Positions 1-6,878 are shown, counted from the first letter of the stretch. The stretch: DNA of 10,810 bases from Eimeria necatrix (GCF_000499385.1 NW_013651758.1:5659-16468); one strand, 5' to 3'. Notes: generated by a model from the letters alone, not told the origin. Made by a program: numbers and translations.

Positions 1-5
1 CTTAC

Positions 6-68
6 GAGGCTTTTTGGACTTTGCTGCGGAGACGATGAGATTGACAGCTTCGTCGACAACGCCCTTCG
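6..68 (-). CDS. Exon 10 (probable), KGVVDEAVN segment
   Basis: A pyrimidine-rich tract on the minus strand (about 110-72, TCTC and TTTTTG runs) ends in TTTAAAAG, giving an acceptor at 69. The exon would read KGVVDEAVNLIVSAAKSKKP and end at donor CTC|GTAAG, whose last bases are the first bases of the window. It is 63 bases, phase 1 to phase 1. The reading is helix-like. A competing plus-strand frame here (LTRLFGLCCGDDEIDSFVDN, stop at 73-75) is also protein-like, so strand is not fully settled; the splice signals favour minus. Confidence 0.48.
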
Positions 69-136
69 CTTTTAAAGACAAAAGGAGACACAAAAACAAA
101 AAGAGAGAATTAATTCAATTCAAAAGCTGCTGCTGC

Positions 137-207
<71 letters not shown>

Positions 208-415
208 ATGAGTGTGCTGACTGTTGAGGAGGAGTCTGAGGAGGAGTTGGACTTTGGGGTTTTGTTGAGTTTTGAAATTTAATTTATTTTTTTCTTTTGC
301 CCAAAGGCCAACAGCCAGCAGCAAACTGCAGCGGGAAGACACGGAGTCCAGCGGGGCCAAAACTGCTGCTTCCAGCAGCTCCGCGTACTGGTTCAGCAGC
401 GAGTCTGCAAACCGC

Positions 416-475
<60 letters not shown>

Positions 476-1716
476 AGCGCCGCTTCCGCGCGCGCCCACA
501 GCGGGTTCGGCGATTCGGGCGGGCCCGTTATTGCGCGCAACGCCGTCGCTGCACAACAAACCCTAAACCCTAAACCCTAAACCCTAAACCCTAAACCCTA
601 AACCCTAAACCCTCGAAACCCCAGCAAGAAGAAACGCCCTTTCAGACTCGCTCTGCAGACTCGCAGCAAGCTAAATATAAACCAACGACCCACCCGCTGC
701 AGCAAACACCCCTAAACCCCAAACCCTAAACCCTAAACCCTAAACCCTAAACCCTAAACTCTGACCTAGCCTGGCCAAAAGATCTGCCAAGGGAGGAACT
801 GCTGCAGGCTTCCGGCTGGCAGGGCCCTGGCTGAGCAGCCACTCTGTGGGGCCCCCTTGGGGGCCCCCCTTGGGGCCCCTCTTGGGGCCCCCCCGGGGGC
901 CCCCCTGGGGGGCCCCCTGGGGGCCCCCCTGGGGGCCCCCCGGGGCCCCCGCGAGGGCCCCGACAAGGGCCTGAGTCTCGTTTTGTATTTGGGAGAAGTC
1001 GAAAGGAATGGCATTAACTGCTGCAGCAAAAAGAGACAAACGAATTATTAATTCGCTGCCAGGTTCTGCTGCATGCAGCCCGCCAGCTAGCCGCTGCCAG
1101 GGGGGGGAGGCCCAGTCGAGGAGGGGGGTTTCTGCTGCTGCTGCTGCTGCTGCTGCTGCGGGGTTTGCTGCTGCTGCTGCAGCGCCCGGCAGCAAACGCA
1201 AAACCCTCGGAGTTGTCCCCTCTGCTGCCTTCCAAAAGGGACTCTTCGTTGCTTCCAGCGCAGCCGCTCGCGCCTCCGCAGAACCTGAACAAAACAAACC
1301 CTAAACCCTAAACCCTAAACCCTAAACCCTAAACCCTAAACCCTTAACCCTAAACCCTAAGAATGGCACGCACGCTCTTCGCAGCGAAGCTCCACTGGAA
1401 GAGGAGGCTCGATGGGGAGAAAGGCCACCTGCAGCGACACACAGAAATAGGCGCAGCAAGGGTTTAGGGTTTAGGGTTTAGGGTTTAGGGTTTGGAGGCG
1501 CTTCTCTTGATGCCCGCAGGGGGAGCCCTTTGAAGGTTCCAGTCGCAAACCCTAAACCCTAAACCCTAAACCCTCGACAGCTGCTAGAAGCGGCAGCGAG
1601 GCAGGGGCCCTCGCTCGCCTAGGGTTTAGGGTTTAGGGTTTAGGGTTTAGGGTTTGGGGCGCGTCACCTCCGGGAGAGGGACGTAGATGGCGCTGTTGAG
1701 CAGCAGGCGGTTGGGG

Positions 1717-1750
<34 letters not shown>

Positions 1751-2240
1751 CGCAGCTAAAAGTGTCTCCTTTCTGCAGCAAAAAGAAAGGGCCGCAAAAC
1801 CCAAAAAGGCCCACCATTGCTGCTTCCAGCAGCAAATGGCCCAGAGCCTCCAGCCGCAGCAAATGCACTGCAGCAGCAGCTTTGTTCGGCCCTGCGCACC
1901 CACACAACAAAACGTAGCTAGCTGGCTAGCTAGCTGGCTAGCTGGCTAGCTAGCTGGCTAGCTAGCTGGCTAGCTGGCTAGCTAGCTGGCTAGCTAGCTG
2001 GCTATCTGGCTTGCTAGCTAGCTGACTGACTAACTGGCTAGCCGGCTAGCTAGCTGGCCAGCTAGCTAGCTGGATGGCTGCTTATTTGACCAGGAGCCTA
2101 GCTAGATGGCTAGCTAGCTAGCTAGCTAGCTAGCTAGCTAGCTAGCTGGGCATGCAGCTGGCTGGCTAGCCATCGAGCTAGCTCTACCTCACTGCAGAGG
2201 CTGCAAGACATGCATACAGCCCCCTCAAGCAAAGCCACAC

Positions 2241-2305
<65 letters not shown>

Positions 2306-2602
2306 TCTCCCGAACCTTGGAAAGTGGGGCCCTTGACCCCCCAAAGTGCCTTAACAGCTTCTTCTTTATTTCCCTTCTTTGAATTCCCCAGCAGCAAACT
2401 TTTGGTCTTTCTTAAAAGCCGAACTCCGCGGCGGGGGGGCCCCCCACCTGTACCCTTTTTGGGGGCCCCCCCGGGGGCCCCCCCGGGGCCCCCGGGGCCC
2501 CTCTGGCGCCACCAAAAGCCTGCTGCGTCTGTTTGCTGCAGACTGTTGAGCAGCACTACCATTTCCGTCTCCACAAATGGCGCAGACACGTGTGCTAGGC
2601 CT

Positions 2603-2672
<70 letters not shown>

Positions 2673-2767
2673 CGGCAGCAGCAGCAGAATCGGCGCGGTC
2701 AACCGCAAGAGAGCAATACCAGAAAAACCAGTGGACGCTCAAGCAACAAAAGGGCAGCAGCAGCGGT

Positions 2768-2830
<63 letters not shown>

Positions 2831-2937
2831 TTTGTTTATTCTCAAGGAAGCTGCATTGCATTACCTGCGTTTTGAAGGGCCAAAAGAACAGTCCGCGGGT
2901 CCTTTGCTCGAAGAGCACTGACGATATCTAAACGGAG

Positions 2938-2987
<50 letters not shown>

Positions 2988-3127
2988 TGAGATTTGGAGC
3001 CTCTGTGAAAGAGAGCTGAGTGTCTGGTGTATGTACAGCTGGAGGGAAGCAGCAGCCTCACCCGGCGGCAGCGTGGGAAATCCTGCTGCTGCTGCTGCTC
3101 CTTCTGCTGCTGCTGCTGCTGCTGCTC

Positions 3128-3159
<32 letters not shown>

Positions 3160-3626
3160 TCGTCCACAGCAGGCCGCAGCAGCAGCAGCAGCTTCTCAGC
3201 GAGCTGCAGCGGCAGCTGCCGAGGGTCGCGGAGAGACACCAGGTGCTGCCGCAGCAGCTCTGCAGCAAAAAAGAAAAATAAAGTTTTTAAAAATAAAAAT
3301 AAAAATAAAAATAAAAATAAAAATAAAAAATAATAAAAATAAAAGGACAAAAGAAAGATAATTGAAGAAGCAGCTTCTTGACAAACTATTCAGGAAGAAA
3401 AAGGAAAAAAAAAGAGACAAAAAAAATAAAAAAAAAGAAAAAAGAATTAAAAAGAAATAAAAAATAAAAAAGAAAAAAGAAAGAAAAAAAAACAAAAAAG
3501 TTTTCTTTATTAGCTGCTGACCTTCGAGGTCCTGTGGCAGCAACTCTGCTGCTGCTGCTGCTGCTGCTGCTGCGTCTGTGCTGCTCTCATTGAGCACATG
3601 GTCTGTTTTTGCTGCTGCTGCTGCTT

Positions 3627-3657
<31 letters not shown>

Positions 3658-3970
3658 TGCTGCTGCAGGCTGCTGCTGCTGGCTAAGGCTTTCGAACTCG
3701 TCTTCTGCTGCTGTAGAGGCACTAGAGGCGACAGACGGGGGGCCCCTAAAAGGGTACCAAGAGGGGGCCCCGGGGGGCCCCCCTAGGGGGGCCCCCTGGG
3801 GGCCCCCAGGGGGGGCCCCCCGGGGGGCCCCCCGGGGGGCCCCCAGGGGGGGCCCCTCTTCTTCACTGTCGCTGGGGGCCCCCAATAAAGGAGTTGTGTC
3901 TGACCAGGGGCCCCCCGTTGCTGTTTCTGAAACTGCAGCAGCAGCAGAGTCTGCTGCCCACGGCGTAGCC

Positions 3971-4047
<77 letters not shown>

Positions 4048-6026
4048 AGCAAGACACAGAAGCACCGGGAGACGCGGGGGGGCCCCGAAATGGAATTTGA
4101 TTTTAGTGTTTTTGTTTACATTTTATTTTTAAAAGAAACAAATTAAATAAATAATCAAAAAATATAATCAAAAGAAATAATTAAAAGGAATAATTAAAAG
4201 AATTGAATTTGAAAAATAATTCAAAGAAAATTTAAAAAGTGAAACTGAAAAGAGACAGTTTGGGAGACAAACTGGAGGAAACAAAAAGAAAATAAAAGAT
4301 AAAAATAAAACAAAAAATGAAAAAGAAAATAAAAATAATAAAAAATAAAATTAAAACTAAATAAAATTAAAAGTAGAAAAGAAAATTAAAGGAGATAAAA
4401 ATAAAATATAAAAGATAAAATGGAAGACTGATAAGTAGTTTTAAAAGTAAAAAATTAAAATTGAAAAATATAAAAATCAAAATTAGAAAAATAAAAATTC
4501 GAATTACAAAATATGAAAAAGGCATTTAAAAGGATTAGAAGAGATAAATAAAAAATAATAAAAAAGAAATAAAAAACAGAGTTATTAAATAAAACAAAAA
4601 TGAAATTAAATAAAATTAAAATTTGAAATTAAATAAGACGAAAAGGGAAATTGAAAGAAACAAAAAGAAGTCCAAAAAAATTAAAAAAAGAAATAAAAAT
4701 GAAATTAAAAGAAACAAAGATGAAATAAAAAGAAATTAAAAATGAAATTCAAATAAACAAAAAATGAAATTTAAAGGCGAAAGAGAAAAGGAAAACAAAA
4801 AAAGAAAAAAGAGACAAAAGATAAATCCAATAACACCAAAAGAGGACAAAAAAGAAATAAAAAAAAGTAAAAGAGGTAAAAGGAAACAAAAATTAATTAA
4901 AATGAAACAAAAATAAAACAAAAAAGACAAAAAAGAAACAAGAAAGAAAGAATAAAACAACTAAAGAAAACAATGAATAAAGAGAAAAAAAGAAATTAAA
5001 AAAACAAAAGAGAAACAAAAAAGAAACAAAAAAGAGACAAAAGGGAAATGAAATGGAGATGAAAAGGAGACAAAAGAAGTGACAAAAAAGAGACAAAAAG
5101 GGGACAAAAAAGAGACAAAAAAGAGACAAAAAGGGGACAAAAAAGAGACAAAAAGGGGACAAAAAAGAGACAAAAGAAGAAACAAAAAGGGGACAAAAAA
5201 GAAACGAAAAGGGGGCAAAAGAAGATATCGAAAGGAAACAAAAATGAGACAAAAAGGAGGCAAAAAAGAGACAAAAATGGGACAAAAAGGGACAAAAAAG
5301 ACCAAAAAAGAGGCACAAAATGAATTTAAAAGGGACAAAAAAGGGACAAAAAAGGGACAAAAAAGAGAGAAAAAGGGGACAAAAGAGAGACAAAAAGAAG
5401 ACAAAAAGGGACAAAAAAGGGATTAAAAAGGGACAAAAGAGGGACCAAAAAGGGACAAAAAAGAGACAAAAAAGGGACAAAGAGGAGACAAAAAGGAGAC
5501 AAAAAGGGGACAAAAAAGAGACGAAAAAAGAAACAAAAAGGGGACAAAAAAGAAACAAAAAGGAGACAAAAATAAGGCAAAAAAGAGACAAAAGTGGGAC
5601 AAAAAAGACAAAAAATGCGACACAAAATGAATTAAAAAGGGACACAAAAGAGACAAAAAGGGACAAAAAGGAGACAAAAAAGGGACAAAAAAAGACAAAA
5701 AAGAGCCAAAAAAGGGAAAAAAAGAGACAAAAAAGAGACAAAAAAGGGACAAAAAAGGGACAAAAAAGAGACAAAAAAGTGACAAAAAAGAGACAAGAAA
5801 GAGACAAAAAAAGGGCAAAAAAGAGACAAAAAAGGGACAACAAAGAGACACAAAAGGGACAAAAAGGGACAAAAAAGAGACAAAAAGGGACAAAAAGGAG
5901 ACAAAAGGAGACAAAAAAGAGGGAAAAGGGACACGAAAATGCAGCGCAAAAAAAGAGAAAGGAGACACTTCACTCACCGATGAGGGTCCGAAGCGAAAAC
6001 CCGCGAAAGAACTTCCGAGTCTCCAT
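6..6026 (-). CDS. Multi-exon protein of unknown function, possible mitochondrial helical-repeat protein (gene model, 5' complete, 3' cut by window edge)
   Basis: Model joins ten minus-strand exons: 6026-5978, 4043-3522, 3259-3062, 2927-2865, 2600-2193, 1891-1668, 1428-1374, 1284-766, 548-327 and 68-6, about 770 codons. Every intron starts GT and ends AG. Donor and acceptor phases agree at all nine junctions (phase 0 at 1668/1428, phase 1 elsewhere), and no stop interrupts the joined frame. The start METRKFFRGF is Arg/Lys/Phe-rich with one acidic residue, as in mitochondrial presequences. After an Ala- and Gly/Pro-rich linker in exon 2 come Leu/Ala-rich amphipathic stretches such as LLRQHLVSLRDPRQLPLQLA and IVSALRAKDPRTVLLALQNA. 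This is loosely like helical-repeat organelle RNA-binding proteins (RAP or FASTK-like families), but I recognise no diagnostic domain and a RAP domain, normally C-terminal, would be outside the window. Existence of the gene is fairly sure; its function is not, and single splice sites may be off. Confidence 0.72.
69..326 (-). repeat. Intron 9 with CTG array
   Basis: Non-exonic under the gene model. It holds a CTG array at 127-207 with one CCG interruption near its left end, a GAGGAG-rich patch (225-247) and the T/C-rich tract on the minus strand before the acceptor at 69. If the exon 9 donor lies further left, part of this would be coding as Gln. Confidence 0.5.
327..548 (-). CDS. Exon 9: Gln run and helical segment
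   Basis: Acceptor TTTGTTGTGCAG ends at 549 immediately after a TTTAGGG array (transcribed strand). The split codon gives Ala, so the protein reads PLADLLARLATALRAITGPP, then ESPNPLWARAEAAL, 19 Gln from the CTG array 418-474, RRFADSLLNQYAELLEAAVL and APLDSVSSRC. The 3' end is uncertain: TGCA|GTTTGC at 327/326 gives the phase needed for exon 10, but it is a poor donor and the frame remains open down to 115 through a second Gln run. The part 548-340 is solid. Confidence 0.68.
549..765 (-). repeat. Intron 8 bounded by two telomere-like arrays
   Basis: Two CCCTAAA arrays (about 559-612 and 719-759 on the plus strand, so TTTAGGG in the transcript) lie at the two ends of this 217-base intron. One follows the donor at once and one sits directly before the acceptor. 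A short unique stretch (613-710) separates them. Confidence 0.65.
766..1284 (-). CDS. Exon 8: long helical exon with Ala and Gly/Pro repeats
   Basis: The acceptor TTTGTTTTGTTCAG ends at 1285, directly after a TTTAGGG array on the transcribed strand. The exon reads SAEARAAALEATKSPFWKAA, EGTTPRVLRLLPG, Ala runs, ETPLLDWASPPWQRLAGGLH, AAEPGSELIIRLSLFAAAVN and AIPFDFSQIQNETQALVGAL. The GGGGGCCCC array 847-960 is then read as Gly/Pro/Gln/Ala, followed by EWLLSQGPASRKPAAVPPLA and DLLARL. Donor CTAG|GTCAG is at 766/765, phase 1, and runs straight into the next telomere-like array. Frame is continuous for 519 bases. The Gly/Pro part is open in every frame, so its inclusion rests on the continuity before and after it. 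Confidence 0.73.
847..960. repeat. GGGGGCCCC array inside exon 8
   Basis: About a dozen drifting GGGGGCCCCC units, self-complementary, GC almost 100 percent. Open in all six frames. Read as Gly/Pro/Gln/Ala in the exon 8 frame. Confidence 0.85.
1285..1373 (-). repeat. Intron 7, almost entirely telomere-like repeat
   Basis: This 89-base intron is nearly all CCCTAAA on the plus strand (1297-1360), including one CCCTTAA variant. It supplies the T-containing tract before the acceptor TTTGTTTTGTTCAG. Confidence 0.65.
1374..1428 (-). CDS. Exon 7: short 55-base exon
   Basis: Acceptor TCTGTGTGTCGCTGCAG ends at 1429; the exon encodes VAFLPIEPPLPVELRCEE and leaves one base for a split Arg codon at donor GAGC|GTGCGT. 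Joined to exon 6 the protein reads SAIYVPLPEVAFLPIEPPLP, a continuous Pro-rich beta-type stretch across the junction. It is a non-repetitive island between two introns that consist mainly of telomere-like heptamers. The donor is weaker than others here (GTGCGT). Confidence 0.65.
1429..1667 (-). repeat. Intron 6 with telomere-like arrays in both orientations
   Basis: TTTAGGG arrays at about 1463-1493 and 1620-1656 (plus strand) flank a CCCTAAA array at 1546-1575. The opposite orientations allow a stem to form between neighbouring arrays within the transcript. Short unique segments 1494-1545 and 1576-1619 lie between; I could not place a convincing exon in them. Confidence 0.6.
1668..1891 (-). 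CDS. Exon 6: hydrophobic helical segment
   Basis: Acceptor GTGTGGGTGCGCAG ends at 1892, after an intron of CTAG repeats. The exon reads PNKAAAAVHLLRLEALGHLL then LEAAMVGLFGFCGPFFLLQ, KGDTFSCE, an Ala run, and DPNRLLLNSAIYVPLPE. It ends on the donor GAG|GTGACG in phase 0, the only phase 0 junction in the gene. The middle is hydrophobic enough to be a buried helix or, less likely, a membrane segment. The frame is chosen because it alone links to exon 5 (split Arg) and exon 7 without a stop. Confidence 0.75.
1892..2192 (-). repeat. Intron 5 made of CTAG (GCTAGCTG) repeats
   Basis: From 1916 to about 2185 the sequence is GCTAGCTG/GCTAGCTA units with drift (GACTGACT, TGGATGG). An unbroken GCTA run lies at about 2111-2147. 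CTAG is self-complementary, so the transcript could fold extensively. The same repeat type recurs outside the gene at 7888-8985. Confidence 0.65.
2193..2600 (-). CDS. Exon 5: conserved-looking helix, Gly/Pro repeat and 21-Leu run
   Basis: The acceptor is CTGCTGCAG at the edge of a CTG array (exon starts 2600). With exon 4 it reads LLALQNAGLAHVSAPFVETE, then MVVLLNSLQQTDAAGFWWRQ, a smooth continuation. The frame then passes GGGGGCCCC repeats (Gly/Pro/Ala), a basic part (RGVRLLRKTKSLLLGNSKKG), EEAVKALWGVKGPTFQGSGE and 21 CTG codons (2242-2304) read as Leu, and ends EGAVCMSCSLC at donor TGCA|GTGAGG. The 408 bases stay open and match phase 1 at both ends. An additional intron from the GTACAG or GTGGGG donors near 2453-2447 cannot be excluded, which would remove the Gly/Pro and Leu parts. 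Confidence 0.6.
2436..2502. repeat. GGGGGCCCC array inside exon 5
   Basis: Short array of GGGGGCCCCCC units interrupted by a CCACCTGTACCCTTTTTG patch that could carry a minus-strand donor. Confidence 0.8.
2601..2864 (-). repeat. Intron 4 with three CAG/CTG arrays
   Basis: CAG arrays at about 2602-2635, 2639-2690 and 2770-2829 (plus strand) are read as CTG in the transcript and end exactly at the CTGCTGCAG acceptor of exon 5. The intervening 2691-2760 is non-repetitive (protein-like HWFFWYCSLAVDRAD on the minus strand), so part of this intron might be an additional or alternative exon. Confidence 0.5.
2865..2927 (-). CDS. Exon 4: 20-residue helical segment
   Basis: Acceptor CTCCGTTTAG ends at 2928 just beyond a CTG array; donor GCAG|GTAATG starts the next intron at 2864. 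The 63 bases contribute IVSALRAKDPRTVLLALQNA, with a preceding split codon Asp (G from exon 3, AT here) and a following split Gly. Both flanks are phase 1. The sequence has no repeat character and reads as a typical folded helix pair, so this small exon is one of the most convincing in the gene although it is far below the size usually noticed. Confidence 0.75.
2928..3061 (-). repeat. Intron 3 with CTG array next to the acceptor
   Basis: A CAG array on the plus strand (2939-2986) becomes a pyrimidine-rich CTG tract on the transcript, ending 11 bases before the TTTAG acceptor. The remainder (2987-3061) follows the strong GTGAGG donor. Confidence 0.6.
3062..3259 (-). CDS. Exon 3: helical Leu-rich segment with Ala/Glu runs
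   Basis: The acceptor CTTTTTTGCTGCAG ends at 3260 after a long T-rich tract, one of the strongest 3' splice sites in the window. The split codon gives Glu, so the protein reads ELLPQDLE|ELLRQHLVSLRD across the junction. It continues PRQLPLQLAEKLLLLLRPAV, then Ala runs separated by Glu-Gly, then GFPTLPP, and ends at the strong donor CCGG|GTGAGG (intron from 3061). The exon is 198 bases and enters and leaves in phase 1. The opening half is an amphipathic helix candidate; the Ala runs come from CTG units and are expected to vary in length between strains. Confidence 0.75.
3260..3521 (-). repeat. Intron 2, A-rich hexamer and homopurine tract
   Basis: On the plus strand it contains AAAAAT units (about 3290-3328) and then A/G-only drift (3385-3500). 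On the transcript this is an unusually long U-rich tract leading into TTTTTTGCTGCAG. Confidence 0.65.
3522..4043 (-). CDS. Exon 2: Ala run, Gly/Pro repeat and acidic linker
   Basis: The acceptor TTGCTGCAG ends at 4044, and the exon opens directly into a CAG array read as about 27 Ala. Then follow ATPWAADS, SETATGGPWSDTTPLLGAPS, the acidic DSEEEG, a stretch of GGGGGCCCC repeats read as Gly/Ala/Pro, then ASTAAEDEFESLSQQQQP, Ala runs broken by Glu, KTDHVLNESSTD and ELLPQDLE. The donor GAAG|GTCAGC closes it in phase 1. This looks like a disordered linker rather than a folded domain. Because the acceptor sits in a CAG array, several in-frame acceptors three bases apart are available, so the exact start is soft. 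Confidence 0.68.
3738..3885. repeat. GGGGGCCCC array inside exon 2
   Basis: About fifteen drifting units, interrupted by AAAAGGGTACCAAGA. Open in all frames and read as Gly/Ala/Pro in the exon 2 frame, between two acidic, non-repetitive segments. Confidence 0.85.
3972..4046. repeat. CTG/CAG array at the start of exon 2
   Basis: About 25 uninterrupted CTG units on the plus strand, read as poly-Ala by the minus-strand gene. The array abuts the acceptor. Confidence 0.9.
4044..5977 (-). repeat. Intron 1: roughly 1.9 kb strand-asymmetric simple sequence
   Basis: Two blocks. From about 4085 to 4985 is A-rich drift (AAATTAAA, AAAATAAA, GAAATTAAA). From about 4990 to 5955 is a degenerate 11-12 base array of GACAAAAAAGAG, GACAAAAAGGG and similar units with very few T on the plus strand; breaks such as GAATTTAAAAGGGAC occur near 5320 and 5630. 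The array continues past exon 1 to about 6265, where about eight GAGACAAAAAA units are perfect (6160-6247). Long open frames on both strands here (Lys/Arg/Thr-rich or Phe/Leu/Ser/Cys-rich) are by-products of the repeat. Confidence 0.7.
5978..6026 (-). CDS. Exon 1 with start codon and presequence-like N-terminus
   Basis: ATG at 6026-6024 opens METRKFFRGF followed by SLRTLI, then splits a codon at the near-ideal donor G|GTGAGTG (intron begins 5977). Phase 1. The 49 coding bases form an island of ordinary composition inside a long array of GACAAAAAAGAG-type repeats that flanks it on both sides, which argues that it is kept by selection. The joined residue with exon 2 is Ala. Upstream on the minus strand the sequence is repeat and then the promoter-like region with the GGTGTACANACACC motif. 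It could instead be a chance ATG, but start, composition and donor coincide. Confidence 0.6.
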
Positions 6027-6159
6027 TTTTGAAGAGACAAAAAGAGACAAAAAGACACAAAAAAGGAGACAAAAAGAGACGAAAAGAGAGGCCAAAAGAG
6101 ACCAAAATAGAGCCAACAAGAATCAAATAAAGGGCCAAAGAAAGGCCCAAAAAGCCACA

Positions 6160-6250
6160 AAAAAGAGACAAAAAAGAGACAAAAAAGAGACAAAAAAGAG
6201 ACAAAAAAGAGACAAAAAAGAGACAAAAAAGAGACAAAAAAGAGACAAAA
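6160..6250. repeat. Perfect GAGACAAAAAA tandem array upstream of exon 1
   Basis: About eight identical 11-base units, the cleanest part of the larger array. It lies 130-220 bases upstream of the minus-strand start codon, hence in the 5' untranslated or promoter region. Confidence 0.85.
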
Positions 6251-6467
6251 AGAAAAAGAGAAAAAGAGACAAAGTCGAGGCCTTAGGCGGATTTAGAGGA
6301 AACCGGCGAGAGAGCGGAGAGCGGCTGTTGCATTAGAAAGGCCTTTTCGAGGCGGAGGGCGGGAGTGGCGAGAAAAGGGACAAAAGGGGACAAAAGAGAC
6401 CCAAAAGAGACGAAAAAGAAAGCCGAAAGAGACACTAAAGAGAAGAATGCGAAGCGGCGCGTCAAGA

Positions 6468-6481
6468 GGTGTCTGTACACC
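6468..6481 (-). promoter_or_regulatory. GGTGTACANACACC motif, copy 1
   Basis: Reads GGTGTACAGACACC on the minus strand, about 440 bases upstream of the minus-strand gene's ATG. Imperfect palindrome with a TGTACA core. First of at least six close copies confined to 6468-9364, the space between the two genes. Role as a transcription factor site is inference; ApiAP2 factors of apicomplexans often bind short palindromic sites of this kind. Confidence 0.5.
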
Positions 6482-6551
6482 CGAAAAAAGCCGAAAATTT
6501 GGAGTTTTTCGGTTTTTTTAGTTTTCGCCGAAACGCGAGGCGAGGCGGTGC

Positions 6552-6565
6552 GGTGTACGTACACC
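6552..6565 (+). promoter_or_regulatory. GGTGTACANACACC motif, copy 2 (perfect palindrome)
   Basis: GGTGTACGTACACC is a perfect 14-base palindrome, followed by CCAG like most other copies. Confidence 0.5.
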
Positions 6566-6736
6566 CCAGCAGACCGCTGGTCCGGACGGCGACTCTTCGA
6601 CTTTTCGCCGCCGGAAAGGCTCGAGCATTTCCGAATTAAAATAAAAAAGAAAAAATAAAGTATTTAAAGAAGAAAAGCGAAAAAAAGTGGCGAGAAGGCG
6701 CAGCAGGAGAGGCGCAGCAGCAGCGGCTGCTGCTGC

Positions 6737-6750
6737 GGTGTACAGACACC
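6737..6750 (+). promoter_or_regulatory. GGTGTACANACACC motif, copy 3
   Basis: GGTGTACAGACACC, flanked by GC on both sides, so the near-palindrome extends to GCGGTGTACAGACACCGC. A short CTG tract lies just before it. Confidence 0.5.
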
Positions 6751-6878
6751 GCAGCAACCGCGGGCTCCTTCCCCAACCAATCTTCTTCTTCTTCTTCACT
6801 TTTTATTTCCATTTATTTAAATTTATTATTCTTTTGTTTGTAAGTTTTCGTTTTTTAGTCCGCTGCGCCGCTTTTCCA

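Larger units (their letters stand above)
6266..6680. other. Upstream region of the minus-strand gene, no gene seen
   Basis: Mixed-composition sequence without long repeats. It contains motif copies 1 and 2, GC-rich stretches (6290-6365, 6575-6620) and an A/T patch at 6637-6660. Short open frames occur on both strands but none has splice signals or protein-like composition. Most likely promoter and 5' untranslated sequence. Confidence 0.5.

Noticed and set aside
115..208. Poly-Cys, poly-Gln and poly-Ala frames through the first CTG array
   Set aside because: All frames of a CTG array are open; no flanking support except for the minus-strand gene.
507..524. GDSGGP, the serine protease active-site motif, on the plus strand
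   Set aside because: It lies opposite minus-strand exon 9 in a GC-rich stretch, with no other protease features near; chance.
4893..5843. Long minus-strand open frame of about 316 codons, Phe/Leu/Ser/Cys-rich, resembling a membrane protein
   Set aside because: It is the complement of the same array (TTTTTGTCTC). The apparent membrane segments are repeat translation.
5320..6336. Long plus-strand open frame of about 338 codons, Lys/Arg/Thr/Gly-rich
   Set aside because: It is the translation of the GACAAAAARRG array; almost no T means no stop codons. It also runs over the minus-strand exon 1.
6518..6650. Short minus-strand frame starting MLEPFRRRKVEE upstream of exon 1
   Set aside because: It passes over motif copy 2 and ends quickly. 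At most an upstream open frame; no evidence that it is translated.
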